64,000 bases of DNA from Pseudomonas sp. Q2-TVG4-2 (GTDB lineage: Bacteria > Pseudomonadota > Gammaproteobacteria > Pseudomonadales > Pseudomonadaceae). The position numbers and the translations under genes are program-made. Location: NCBI RefSeq assembly GCF_013620795.1, contig NZ_LGLW01000003.1, forward strand, positions 1 to 64,000, given 5' to 3'. Under the pieces are notes generated by a model. It was not told the origin of the DNA and did no database searches. It saw only the letters and a program-made list of their open reading frames with translations. How positions within the stretch are numbered: the first letter of the stretch is position 1; each line of letters starts with the position of its first letter. Of this stretch, positions 35,470-44,482 are shown piece by piece.

Positions 35470-36744
35470 TCAGGGTTTCGTGTCGCTCGGTCTAAGCTCG
35501 TCATCAGGCAAGGCAATCAGCGTGCCGATGCGTGCCGGGCTGATCGGCTGGCGCGGTTTGGGTGGTTGCCAGCCGAATAGGACGTCGCTCGCCGCGCCGC
35601 AAATTCGGCCCTGACAGGCGCCCATGCCGCAACGGCTCTCAAGCTTGGCCTCGACCCAGCTGCTGTGACTGGCCATGGCTGAGTAGGGCACGTCTTCGCA
35701 GCGGCATACCAGGGTTTCGGGGGCCGCCAGGGCTTTCAATTGCTCGTTCAGGCGGAAGGTTCCCGCCAGCAGATCGGCGAACCCCTGCCAGCGCTGGCGC
35801 TCGGCGAATCTCGCTTTGGCCCGCTCGAGATCACCGATGACGGCATGACCGGCGATGCTGCCTTCGACCCTTGCCAGTTCGCTGCCGCCGAAGCCGGTGC
35901 ATTCGCCCGCTGCAAAGTGATCCGGCAGGCTTGTTGTCTGGTAGGCATCGATTTGGATGGCTCGCCCGTTTAGCCCACAGCCCAATACTTGCCCGAGTTC
36001 AGTGTTGGGAATCAGACCGAAACCGCAGGCCAGGCGATCGCAGGCGATTTCCGAAACCTTGCCGTTGTGAATCAAGCGCACGGCTTCCAGGTGATCGGTG
36101 CCCAGCGCCGCTAGCACATGAGTGCCGCTGCGATAACAGCGATCGCTCAGTTGTACGGCCTGCAACGCTTTGCCTGGCCAGCGTGACAGGCGAGCGGCAA
36201 AACCAGCGAGGGCAGCAAGCTGAGCCTGTTCGGCAATGCGCAGCAGGTGGGCGCCGGCGCCCTTGGCCGTAGCCGCACACGCCAGCAGCAGCGGGCCGCT
36301 ACCGGCAATCACCAGGCGTTGGTCGACCACAGGCATGCCGCTCTTGATCAGCGCCTGCAGCCCGCCAGCGCCGGTCACACCGGGTAGCGTCCAGCCGGGA
36401 AACGGCAGCAGCAGCTCGCGCGCACCGGTGCACAGAACCAGCTTGTCGTAACCAACCAGATGCCCCTGCGCTGCGTCTTCCAGCAGCAGTTGCTTGCCGC
36501 CGGGTGCGGCGATCACCCGTACGCCGCTATGCAATTCGATATTCGCCGTTTCCGCCAGCGCCTGCCGTTGCTGGCGGGCGATGGCCGGTAGCTCGACCTG
36601 TGGGCCGTCACGCCAGATCTGTCCACCGGCCGCCGGGTTGTCATCGAGGATGGCGATGCTTGCGCCGCTGGGTGCGGCGGCGAGCGCGGCAGCCATTCCG
36701 GCAGGTCCGGCGCCGACGATGAGAATGTCGTAATGCGGTTTCAT
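35470..36744 (-). CDS. D-hydroxyproline dehydrogenase, FAD/NAD(P)-binding subunit
   Basis: 424 residues. N-terminal FAD motif GAGPAGMAAALAA, second dinucleotide fold (LVIAGSGPLLLACAA), and a C-terminal [2Fe-2S] BFD-like motif (VCRCEDV and CGMGACQGRIC). Equivalent to HcnB or the alpha subunit of three-component D-hydroxyproline dehydrogenases. ATG at 36744 overlaps the gamma subunit stop (ATGA); the frame extends 35 residues upstream but these are shadow of the neighbour. Confidence 0.88.
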   Translation of the reverse strand: MKPHYDILIVGAGPAGMAAALAAAPSGASIAILDDNPAAGGQIWRDGPQVELPAIARQQRQALAETANIELHSGVRVIAAPGGKQLLLEDAAQGHLVGYDKLVLCTGARELLLPFPGWTLPGVTGAGGLQALIKSGMPVVDQRLVIAGSGPLLLACAATAKGAGAHLLRIAEQAQLAALAGFAARLSRWPGKALQAVQLSDRCYRSGTHVLAALGTDHLEAVRLIHNGKVSEIACDRLACGFGLIPNTELGQVLGCGLNGRAIQIDAYQTTSLPDHFAAGECTGFGGSELARVEGSIAGHAVIGDLERAKARFAERQRWQGFADLLAGTFRLNEQLKALAAPETLVCRCEDVPYSAMASHSSWVEAKLESRCGMGACQGRICGAASDVLFGWQPPKPRQPISPARIGTLIALPDDELRPSDTKP

Positions 36745-36977
36745 GGGCGCGTTTCCACGGACATGCCGGTGACGCAGATTGTCTGGCAGGCCAGTCGCCG
36801 CTGACCGTCGATGGTGACCCGGCACTCCTGGCAGATGCCCATGCCGCATAGCGGCGCGCGCCGCTCGCCGGTTACCGAGGTGCGGCTGCTGCCGTTGCCG
36901 CCGAGATAGAGCGCTGCGGCTACCGTCGTGCCGGGCGCGACCTCCAGCACATGCCCGTCGAGCGTGATCTCAATCAT
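36741..36977 (-). CDS. D-hydroxyproline dehydrogenase, [2Fe-2S] subunit
   Basis: 78 residues. Ferredoxin-like with CGMGICQEC and a fourth cysteine (RLACQT), the plant-type C-x4-C-x2-C-x11-C ligand set; HcnA-like gamma subunit. ATG at 36977 overlaps the beta subunit stop by 8 bases. It passes electrons from the flavin subunit. Confidence 0.87.
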   Translation of the reverse strand: MIEITLDGHVLEVAPGTTVAAALYLGGNGSSRTSVTGERRAPLCGMGICQECRVTIDGQRRLACQTICVTGMSVETRP

Positions 36978-38118
36978 GACCGAGGTTTCCCATGGCATAG
37001 GCGGCCGTGGACGACCCGCTTGGTGAGGCGAGGAAGCGCGCTGGGCTGTAGGGTTCGATAGCCAGCGCCGACTGTCGTCCCAGCAGCTGAGCGACCAGCA
37101 GTTCCGCCGTACCGGTCGCGGTCGTTACGCCCAATCCCTCGTGACCGACCGCCAACCACAGGCCTGGCTGCTGCGGATGCTCGCCCACCAGCGGCAGGCC
37201 ATCCGGACTCGCCGCGCGAAAACCGGTCCAGCTGCGAATGGCGTTCAATCGAGCCAGCCCCGGCATGTAGTCGACGGCGCGCTTGAGCATCCGCGCCAGC
37301 ATCCAGCTGTCGATCGCTGGATCGCTGGTGTTGAACTGGCGCGAGGAACCGATGAACAGCTGCCCGGTCGGCCGCGGCTGGATGTTGCAGGCCACCGAAG
37401 GGCCTTCGCTGTTGTGGGCGCTAGTGACATAGCCCAGTTCCACCAGCGTATGGCTGATCTTGCCGGGGTAACGGTCGGTGATCATCAGATGGCCTTTCTT
37501 CGGCTGGATCGGCAGTTCCGGGCAGAGTTCGGTGGCATGAATCCCGTTGGCCAGCACCACAGCCTGTGCGCGCAGGACACTGCCGTCGCTCAGCTCGACC
37601 TGTTGGCTCTGTATGCGCGTTACCTGTGCCTGCCGCTGAACGACATGCTTGCCTCCTTGGGTGATTAGCCAGCGTGCCGCATTGGGCGCATAGAGGATGC
37701 CATCGCCACTGACTTTGAGGGCTCCATGCAGGCCGCTGCGCAGTTCCGGCTCTGCTGCTTTCAGCGCGGCGCTGCCGAGCAATTCGCAACGCATGCCCTG
37801 TTCGGACAAGGTGTTCAGCTTGTGTTCCGCCACGGCCATCTCGTCGTCGCTGGCGGCGAGCCAGAGGGTGCCGTTGTTGCGATAGCCGCAGCTTTCGTCC
37901 ATCAGCCGGCCCAGCTCCCGCCAGCGCCGGATCGAATAGTCGCTCAGTGCCAGCTCGGCCGGGTTGTCGTCCAACGCGACCAGATGGCCCATGCCGGCAG
38001 CCGTGGCGCCACCGCGCTGGGCGTCGAGGAGCAGCACGTCGACGCCGTTAGCCGCCAATTGATGGGCGCAAGCCGCGCCGATGATGCCGGCACCAACGAT
38101 GATGACGTCCGCATTCAC
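36970..38118 (-). CDS. D-hydroxyproline dehydrogenase, DAO-family subunit
   Basis: 382 residues. N-terminal FAD motif [18 protein letters not shown], DadA/HcnC-type (FAD-dependent amine oxidase). With the two other subunits it oxidises cis-4-hydroxy-D-proline to delta-1-pyrroline-4-hydroxy-2-carboxylate. Start overlaps the epimerase stop by four bases. All three subunits and the epimerase form a tightly overlapping operon. Confidence 0.9.
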   Translation of the reverse strand: MNADVIIVGAGIIGAACAHQLAANGVDVLLLDAQRGGATAAGMGHLVALDDNPAELALSDYSIRRWRELGRLMDESCGYRNNGTLWLAASDDEMAVAEHKLNTLSEQGMRCELLGSAALKAAEPELRSGLHGALKVSGDGILYAPNAARWLITQGGKHVVQRQAQVTRIQSQQVELSDGSVLRAQAVVLANGIHATELCPELPIQPKKGHLMITDRYPGKISHTLVELGYVTSAHNSEGPSVACNIQPRPTGQLFIGSSRQFNTSDPAIDSWMLARMLKRAVDYMPGLARLNAIRSWTGFRAASPDGLPLVGEHPQQPGLWLAVGHEGLGVTTATGTAELLVAQLLGRQSALAIEPYSPARFLASPSGSSTAAYAMGNLGHD

Positions 38119-39116
38119 GACCGAATGCCCCAGGCGAAGGGATCGTCCTCCTCGATCAGCAAGGTGGCTTCGGCACTCAGGTGCGCGCGACCGCGGATAG
38201 TGGGCACGATGCGGTCGCCGTCCAGCTCGTAGCTGGCGGTAAATTCGCTACCGATGACGCTGGCCTGACGCCAGGTCTCGCCGGGTTGCAACTTGCCGTC
38301 CGCCGCCAGGCAGGCGAGTTTGGCGCTGGTGCCGGTGCCGCAGGGCGAACGGTCATAGGCCTTGCCGGGACAGAGGACGAAGTTGCGGCTGTCGGCTTGC
38401 AGCGAAGCTGCTGCGTTTGATGAAGCGCCGTTTCCAGCTCCGGCTTCGCTCGCAGCGCTTTGCGGCTGTTCAGGCTCGGCAAACAGCTCGATATGGTCGA
38501 CTTCGCCGCCGTCTTCGCCGCGTATGCCCTGGGCTTCTAGCGCCTGACGCACCGCCCAGGTATGGGCCGTGAGCGCTTCGAGGTTATCGCCTGCGATGCG
38601 CTGCCCATGCTCGGCCACGAGGAAGAACCAGTTGCCGCCCCAGGCGATGTCACCGGTCACGGTGCCGTGGCCTGGCACTTCGACGCTCACATCCTTGCGG
38701 TAGCGATAGGCTGGCACGTTGCGCACGCTGACCGAACGGTCTTCGTGCAGAGTTGCCTGCACGGTGCCGACCGGCGTTTCGATGCGGTGAACCCCCGGCT
38801 GGATGCGTCCCAGATGCGCCAGCGAAACCACCAGCCCGATGGTGCCGTGGCCGCACATGCCGAGATAGCCGCTGTTATTGAAGAAGATCACGCCGGCACA
38901 GGCTGTTGGGTCTACCGGCTCGCAGAGCAGCGCGCCAACCAGCACATCATTGCCGCGCGGTTCCAGCATGGTTGCGGCGCGCCAGTCATCGAAACGCTCG
39001 GCAAGCAATCGGCGGCGTTCGGCCATGCTGCCGGTTCCGAGTTGCGGGAATCCAGCGATGACCAACCGGGTCGGTTCGCCACCGGTGTGGCTGTCGAGAA
39101 CTTGGATGCGCTTCAT
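38115..39116 (-). CDS. 4-hydroxyproline 2-epimerase
   Basis: 333 residues from ATG 39116 ([17 protein letters not shown]); an upstream in-frame ATG at 39152 is less likely. Proline racemase superfamily with the Cys/Cys pair Cys88 (GMCGHGT) and Cys259 ([11 protein letters not shown]). Converts trans-4-hydroxy-L-proline to cis-4-hydroxy-D-proline, the substrate of the adjacent dehydrogenase. A low-complexity Ala/Ser/Glu-rich insert (about residues 214-240) precedes the second active-site segment; it is not typical and is probably a surface loop. Confidence 0.92.
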   Translation of the reverse strand: MKRIQVLDSHTGGEPTRLVIAGFPQLGTGSMAERRRLLAERFDDWRAATMLEPRGNDVLVGALLCEPVDPTACAGVIFFNNSGYLGMCGHGTIGLVVSLAHLGRIQPGVHRIETPVGTVQATLHEDRSVSVRNVPAYRYRKDVSVEVPGHGTVTGDIAWGGNWFFLVAEHGQRIAGDNLEALTAHTWAVRQALEAQGIRGEDGGEVDHIELFAEPEQPQSAASEAGAGNGASSNAAASLQADSRNFVLCPGKAYDRSPCGTGTSAKLACLAADGKLQPGETWRQASVIGSEFTASYELDGDRIVPTIRGRAHLSAEATLLIEEDDPFAWGIRS

Positions 39117-39167
39117 GGCCGCCCTGCCTGTACGGGAATGTGCAACAAGCATCCAACAGCTGCTTGC

Positions 39168-39914
39168 TTACGGCTTGAGTGTTTTCGTCGGTGTAGATGA
39201 CGAAATCGGCATAGTCCAGGCGGATGGCTCGATGCCTGTCCAGCGGTGGCCATGGGGCAGGTGTTCGAACAGCGCCCGGCAGACGCCGATGATGTGGCGT
39301 TCGATCAGTTCGGCACACAGGTCCACATCGCCGTTGCGACAGGCACGCAGGATTTCACGGTGCTCCAGATCGGCGCCGTGCTTGCCCTCGTGAATGCTCA
39401 TCTGGACTCGCAGGTAGCGCTCGACCTTGTCGTGAATCGAGCGAATCATTTGCATCATGAACGGCCGCTCCGCCGGTCCGTAGAGGCAGGCATGGAAAGC
39501 CCAATTCAGCTCGGCCCAACGTGCCGCATTGTCCTCATGGACGAATTCGGCACAAATGGATTCGGCCTGGGCAAAGGTGTCCTCGGTCATGTTGGGCACG
39601 GCGAGGCGGATGATCTGGGTTTCCAGCAACACCCGCACTTCGAATATCTGCGCCAGTTCCGGCTCGGTCAGCACCGTTACCACAGCGCCTTTGTTGCGCT
39701 GGAATGACACCAGTCCTTCGGCTTCCAGGCGCTTCAGCGCTTCGCGTACCGGAATCTTGCTGACGTTGAACAGTCGCGCCACGTCATCCTGGCGCACCGG
39801 TTCGCCCTCGGCGAACTGGCCGCTGATGATCGCCTCGCGCAGGTGCTTGGCGATGACCTCGGAAGCCGAGGGAACGATGCCCAGGTTCGGGGCGTTGAAG
39901 GATTTGAGGGGCAC
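39168..39914 (-). CDS. GntR-family (FadR/FCD) regulator of the hydroxyproline island
   Basis: 248 residues. N-terminal winged helix (LREAIISGQFAEGEPVRQ, NVSKIPVREALKRLEAEGLV) and C-terminal FCD ligand domain with helix H/D/E residues (LNWAFHACLY, IEHRE-type segment, ELIERHI). First gene of the epimerase/dehydrogenase unit. An operator-like CGTATACG lies 40 bases upstream of its own start, and two more copies precede the other units, so it is likely an autoregulated repressor released by a pathway metabolite, comparable to HypR of Sinorhizobium. Confidence 0.87.
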   Translation of the reverse strand: MPLKSFNAPNLGIVPSASEVIAKHLREAIISGQFAEGEPVRQDDVARLFNVSKIPVREALKRLEAEGLVSFQRNKGAVVTVLTEPELAQIFEVRVLLETQIIRLAVPNMTEDTFAQAESICAEFVHEDNAARWAELNWAFHACLYGPAERPFMMQMIRSIHDKVERYLRVQMSIHEGKHGADLEHREILRACRNGDVDLCAELIERHIIGVCRALFEHLPHGHRWTGIEPSAWTMPISSSTPTKTLKP

Positions 39915-39953
39915 AGTCGCAAGCTCGACGGAAGTGAATGCGTTTGAGGATAT

Positions 39954-39961
39954 CGTATACG
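39954..39961. promoter_or_regulatory. CGTATACG operator upstream of the GntR gene
   Basis: CGTATACG preceded by GATAT, third copy of the shared island motif. Its position just upstream of the GntR start suggests autoregulation. Confidence 0.65.
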
Positions 39962-40021
39962 CCGGCTCGCTTCATTTTTTCCGACGAAGCAGATGCCGCC
40001 TCGTGCGGGTGCAGCGCGCCG

Positions 40022-40969
40022 TCATCCTTTCTCGGCTCCGCTGAAGCGCCGCGCCAGAGCGTTGATGCGTTGCCGTTCGGTACGGGCGAAGGCGAAGAAG
40101 GTTTGCGCCACCGGCGAGAGGTATTTGCCGCGTGGATGCACCAGGCACCAGCTGCGCATCAGCGGTAATTCCTCGACCGGGAGCTCGCACAGTGCACCGC
40201 TTTCCAGCTCGCGGAGCACGGCGTGCCGAGGCAGCAGCGCCAGCCCCAGGCCGGCCAGTACGCCTTCACGTTGGGCTTCGAGCGAACCCAGCTCCATGAT
40301 TTGCGGAAAATGCGCGCGCTTCTGATCGCAATATTGCTCGGCGGCGCGCCGGGTGCCGGAGCCCTGCTCGCGGATCAGCAGCGGCCATGCGGTCAGGTCC
40401 TGCAGGTTGAGGTGCGGCCTCTGGCAGAGCGGATGACCCGGCGGTGCGACGGCGATGATGGCGTTGTCGAGGAAGGGCAGAAATTCCAGATCCATATCTG
40501 CCGGCACCTGAGAGATCAGTAGCAGGTCGTCGCGGTTGGCACTCAGACGATGGATCGCCTGGGCATGATTGATCACCACCAGCTGCAGACTTACTTCCGG
40601 GTGAAGTTCACGAAACGATGCGAACAGGTGTGGCACGAAATATTTGGCACTCGATTCGACGGCCAGCTTCAGCTGACCCTGCAGCGAGCCCTGCAATGTG
40701 GACAACTGCATGTCGAGGCTTTCCAGCCTGCCGAAGATATCCTCGCTGGTGCGTTTGAGGGCTTCGGCCGCCTCGGTGAGGTAGAGCTTCTTGCCTGTGT
40801 ACTCGAACAGTGGCTGCCCGAGCAGCTCTTCCAGCTGCCGGATCTGCAGGCTGACTGCGGGCTGCGTCAGCGCCATCTCCTCTGCGGCCCGGCTGTAGGA
40901 ATGGTTATCGCAGACCGCCCGAAATACGCGGAGCTGGCGCAGCGTCATGCGCATCAAGGACTTTCTCAT
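40022..40969 (-). CDS. pycR: LysR-family regulator of pyruvate carboxylase
   Basis: 315 residues. N-terminal HTH (TLRQLRVFRAVCDNHSYSRAAEEMALTQPAVSLQIRQLEE, written in parts) followed by a CbbR-like effector domain. It matches PA5437 (PycR), which is divergent from pycA in Pseudomonas. Divergent here too, with the palindrome ATAAGC-CATA-GCTTAT in the intergenic gap. Confidence 0.88.
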   Translation of the reverse strand: MRKSLMRMTLRQLRVFRAVCDNHSYSRAAEEMALTQPAVSLQIRQLEELLGQPLFEYTGKKLYLTEAAEALKRTSEDIFGRLESLDMQLSTLQGSLQGQLKLAVESSAKYFVPHLFASFRELHPEVSLQLVVINHAQAIHRLSANRDDLLLISQVPADMDLEFLPFLDNAIIAVAPPGHPLCQRPHLNLQDLTAWPLLIREQGSGTRRAAEQYCDQKRAHFPQIMELGSLEAQREGVLAGLGLALLPRHAVLRELESGALCELPVEELPLMRSWCLVHPRGKYLSPVAQTFFAFARTERQRINALARRFSGAEKG

Positions 40970-41024
40970 GAGTACTCCAGTCGGAAGGATTAGCCGTTGA
41001 ATCTGGCGTGGTCAGGCGTTATCT

Positions 41025-41040
41025 ATAAGCCATAGCTTAT
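41025..41040. promoter_or_regulatory. LysR-type palindrome between pycR and pycA
   Basis: ATAAGC-CATA-GCTTAT, perfect 6-base arms and a 4-base centre, in the divergent gap, about 55 bases from the LysR start and 125 from pycA. Likely PycR binding site. Confidence 0.6.
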
Positions 41041-41164
41041 GCGCAACCAAACAATTATTCATTTTCGGTAATTGCTGCCTAGGGCGTAGGGTAAAACGCA
41101 TCGCCAAGCGGCGAATCCACCGGTCCGAACTGGACTGCCTGCTCACTGATCCGAGGGACGAAGC

Positions 41165-42580
41165 GTGATCAAGAAGCTGCTGATCGCCAACCGCGGTGAA
41201 ATTGCCGTCCGCATCGTGCGGGCTTGCGCCGAAATGGGCGTTCGCTCGGTGGCGGTGTTCGCCGAGCCTGATCGTCACGCGCTGCACGTCAAGCGTGCCG
41301 ACGAGGCCCATTTCATCGGCGAAGACCCGCTGGCCGGCTACCTCAACCCGCGCAAGCTGGTGAACCTGGCCGTGGAAACCGGCTGCGATGCCTTGCATCC
41401 CGGTTACGGCTTTCTGTCTGAAAATGCCGAGCTGGCCGAGATTTGCGCCGAGCGCGGCATCCGCTTTGTCGGCCCCAGCGCCGAAGTGATACGCCGCATG
41501 GGCGACAAGACCGAGGCGCGGCGCAGCATGATCAAGGCCGGCGTGCCGGTCACGCCGGGCACCGAAGGCAATGTGGTGGATGTGAGCGAGGCGCTGAGCG
41601 AGGCCGAGCGCATCGGCTATCCGGTGATGCTCAAGGCGACATCCGGTGGTGGAGGTCGCGGCATCCGCCGCTGCAACTCACGTGAAGAACTGGAACAGGC
41701 CTATCCCCGGGTGATTTCCGAGGCGACCAAGGCCTTCGGTTCGGCTGATGTATTCCTCGAAAAATGTATCGTCGAGCCCAAGCACATCGAGGCGCAGATC
41801 CTTGCCGACTCCTTCGGCAATACCGTGCACCTGTTCGAGCGTGACTGCTCGATTCAGCGGCGCAACCAAAAGCTCATCGAGATCGCGCCAAGCCCACAGC
41901 TTACCCCGGAGCAGCGCGCCTACATCGGCGACCTGGCGGTGCGCGCGGCCAAGGCAGTGGGTTACGAGAACGCCGGCACCGTGGAGTTCCTGCTCGCCGA
42001 TGGCGAGGTGTACTTCATGGAAATGAACACCCGGGTGCAAGTGGAGCACACCATCACCGAGGAAATCACCGGCATCGACATCGTTCGCGAACAGATCCGC
42101 ATTGCCTCCGGCCTACCGCTTTCGGTCAAGCAGGAAGACATCCAGTATCGCGGCTTCGCCCTGCAGTTCCGCATCAACGCGGAGGAGCCGCGCAACAACT
42201 TCTTGCCCTGCTTCGGCAAGATCACCCGTTACTACGCCCCCGGCGGGCCGGGCGTGCGCACCGACACGGCGATCTACACCGGCTACACCATTCCGCCTTA
42301 CTACGATTCGATGTGCCTGAAGCTGATCGTCTGGGCGCTGACCTGGGAAGAAGCGCTGGCCCGAGGCTCGCGTGCGCTGGATGACATGCGTGTGCAGGGC
42401 GTGAAGACCACTGCCAGCTACTACCAGAAGATTCTCGAAAATCCGGATTTCCGCAGCGGACAGTTCAATACCAGCTTCGTCGACAGCCATCCGGAACTGC
42501 TGAACTACTCGATCAAACGCAAGCCGGGCGAACTGGCCCTGGCCATCGCCGCCGCCATCGCCGCCCACGCAGGCCTGTGA
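41165..42580 (+). CDS. pycA: Pyruvate carboxylase subunit A (biotin carboxylase)
   Basis: 471 residues, GTG start with GAGGGAC upstream. ATP-grasp biotin carboxylase: LLIANRGEIAVR, SGGGGRGIR, EMNTRVQVEHTITE. It carboxylates biotin using ATP and bicarbonate and feeds PycB, making oxaloacetate from pyruvate. Divergent from pycR. Starts the plus-strand pycA-pycB unit. Confidence 0.95.
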   Translation: MIKKLLIANRGEIAVRIVRACAEMGVRSVAVFAEPDRHALHVKRADEAHFIGEDPLAGYLNPRKLVNLAVETGCDALHPGYGFLSENAELAEICAERGIRFVGPSAEVIRRMGDKTEARRSMIKAGVPVTPGTEGNVVDVSEALSEAERIGYPVMLKATSGGGGRGIRRCNSREELEQAYPRVISEATKAFGSADVFLEKCIVEPKHIEAQILADSFGNTVHLFERDCSIQRRNQKLIEIAPSPQLTPEQRAYIGDLAVRAAKAVGYENAGTVEFLLADGEVYFMEMNTRVQVEHTITEEITGIDIVREQIRIASGLPLSVKQEDIQYRGFALQFRINAEEPRNNFLPCFGKITRYYAPGGPGVRTDTAIYTGYTIPPYYDSMCLKLIVWALTWEEALARGSRALDDMRVQGVKTTASYYQKILENPDFRSGQFNTSFVDSHPELLNYSIKRKPGELALAIAAAIAAHAGL

Positions 42581-42590
42581 GGAACGAACC

Positions 42591-44408
42591 ATGACTGCTC
42601 AGAAAAAAATCACCGTTACCGACACCATCCTGCGTGACGCTCACCAGTCGCTGCTGGCCACCCGCATGCGCACCGAGGACATGCTGCCAATCTGTGACAA
42701 GCTCGACCGGGTCGGCTACTGGTCGCTCGAAGTCTGGGGCGGTGCTACGTTCGACGCCTGCGTACGCTTTCTCAAGGAAGATCCCTGGGAACGCCTGCGC
42801 CAGCTCAAGGCTGCGTTGCCCAACACCCGCCTGCAGATGCTGCTGCGCGGGCAGAACCTGCTGGGTTACCGCCACTACGCCGACGACGTGGTCGAGGCGT
42901 TCTGTGCCAAGGCAGCCGACAATGGCATTGATGTGTTCCGCATATTCGATGCGATGAATGACGTGCGGAACCTTGAAACCGCCATCAAGGCGGTGAAAAA
43001 GACCGGCAAGCACGCCCAAGGCACCATCGCCTACACCACCAGCCCGGTGCACACCGTTGAGCTGTTCGTCGAGCAGGGCAGGGCGATGCGGGACATGGGC
43101 GTCGATTCCATCGCCATCAAGGACATGGCTGGCCTGCTGACCCCGTTCGCCACCGGCGATCTGGTGCGTGCACTGAAAGCCGAGATCGATCTGCCGGTGT
43201 TCATCCACTCGCACGACACCGCGGGCGTCGCCAGCATGTGCCAGCTCAAGGCCATCGAAAACGGCGCCGATCACATAGATACCGCGATTTCGTCCATGGC
43301 CTGGGGCACCAGCCACCCGGGCACCGAATCGATGGTCGCCGCCCTGCGCGGCACGCCCTATGACACCGGCCTCGATCTGGAACTGATTCAGGAGATCGGC
43401 CTGTACTTCTACGCGGTGCGTAAGAAGTACCACCAGTTCGAAAGCGAATTCACCGGCGTCGACACCCGCGTTCAGGTCAACCAGGTGCCCGGCGGGATGA
43501 TTTCCAACCTGGCCAACCAGCTCAAGGAACAGGGTGCGCTCAACCGCATGGATGAGGTGCTAGCCGAGATTCCGCGCGTTCGCAAAGACCTGGGCTACCC
43601 GCCGCTGGTCACGCCGACCTCGCAGATTGTCGGCACCCAGGCGTTCTTCAACGTGCTGGCCGGCGAGCGTTACAAGACCATCACCAATGAAGTGAAGCTC
43701 TACCTCCAGGGTCGCTACGGCAAGGCGCCGGGCATCATCGATGCCAAGCTTCAGCGCCAGGCTATCGGCGGCGAGGAGATCATCGAGGTGCGTCCGGCCG
43801 ACCTGATCAAGCCGGAGCTGGACAAGCTGCGCCAGGAGATCGGCGCCCTGGCCCGCAGTGAAGAAGACGTGCTGACCTACGCCATGTTCCCGGATATCGG
43901 CCGCAAGTTCCTCGAAGAGCGCGAGGCTGGCACGCTGCAACCCGAGGTGCTGCTGGCAATCCCGGATGGTACTGCGACGACCGCCGCAAGCGGCGAGGGT
44001 GTGCCCACCGAATTCGTTATCGATGTGCACGGCGAGACCTATCGCGTCGATATCACCGGTGTGGGCGTCAAGGGCGAAGGTAAGCGGCATTTCTTCCTGT
44101 CCATTGATGGCATGCCGGAGGAGGTGGTATTCGAGCCGCTGAATAACTTCGTCAGTGGCGGCGGCAGTGGCAAGCGCAAGCAGGCCAGCGGCCCAGGCGA
44201 TGTCAGCACCAGCATGCCGGGCAACGTGGTCGATGTGCTGGTCAAGGAAGGCGATACGGTCAGAGCCGGACAGCCGGTGCTGATCAGTGAAGCAATGAAG
44301 ATGGAAACCGAAATCCAGGCGCCCATTGCCGGCACCGTGAAGGCGGTGCACGTGGCTAAAGGTGACCGGGTGACCCCTGGCGATCTGCTGATAGAGATCG
44401 AAGCCTGA
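42591..44408 (+). CDS. pycB: Pyruvate carboxylase subunit B (carboxyltransferase and biotin carrier)
   Basis: 605 residues. N-terminal carboxyltransferase TIM barrel (TDTILRDAHQSLLATRMRT, FRIFDAMNDVRN, HSHDTAG) and C-terminal biotinyl domain with EAMKMETE (K570 the biotin site). Also named oadA in databases, but the neighbouring pycA and pycR fit pyruvate carboxylase and no membrane decarboxylase subunits are here. Followed by a strong terminator. Confidence 0.94.
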   Translation: MTAQKKITVTDTILRDAHQSLLATRMRTEDMLPICDKLDRVGYWSLEVWGGATFDACVRFLKEDPWERLRQLKAALPNTRLQMLLRGQNLLGYRHYADDVVEAFCAKAADNGIDVFRIFDAMNDVRNLETAIKAVKKTGKHAQGTIAYTTSPVHTVELFVEQGRAMRDMGVDSIAIKDMAGLLTPFATGDLVRALKAEIDLPVFIHSHDTAGVASMCQLKAIENGADHIDTAISSMAWGTSHPGTESMVAALRGTPYDTGLDLELIQEIGLYFYAVRKKYHQFESEFTGVDTRVQVNQVPGGMISNLANQLKEQGALNRMDEVLAEIPRVRKDLGYPPLVTPTSQIVGTQAFFNVLAGERYKTITNEVKLYLQGRYGKAPGIIDAKLQRQAIGGEEIIEVRPADLIKPELDKLRQEIGALARSEEDVLTYAMFPDIGRKFLEEREAGTLQPEVLLAIPDGTATTAASGEGVPTEFVIDVHGETYRVDITGVGVKGEGKRHFFLSIDGMPEEVVFEPLNNFVSGGGSGKRKQASGPGDVSTSMPGNVVDVLVKEGDTVRAGQPVLISEAMKMETEIQAPIAGTVKAVHVAKGDRVTPGDLLIEIEA

Positions 44409-44420
44409 CCGTTGTCCCTG

Positions 44421-44445
44421 GGGAGCCGAAAGGCTCCCTTTTTTT
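44421..44445 (+). terminator. Rho-independent terminator after pycB
   Basis: GGGAGCC-GAAA-GGCTCCC followed by seven T residues, 12 bases after the pycB stop. Confidence 0.93.
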
Positions 44446-44482
44446 GTCTGTTTAACCTGTGATGACGGATCCGGAGGTATCG

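Noticed and set aside
42591-44408. Oxaloacetate decarboxylase alpha subunit as the identity of the biotin protein
   Set aside because: No OadB/OadG membrane subunits are adjacent, while biotin carboxylase and a PycR-type regulator are, so pyruvate carboxylase subunit B is preferred.
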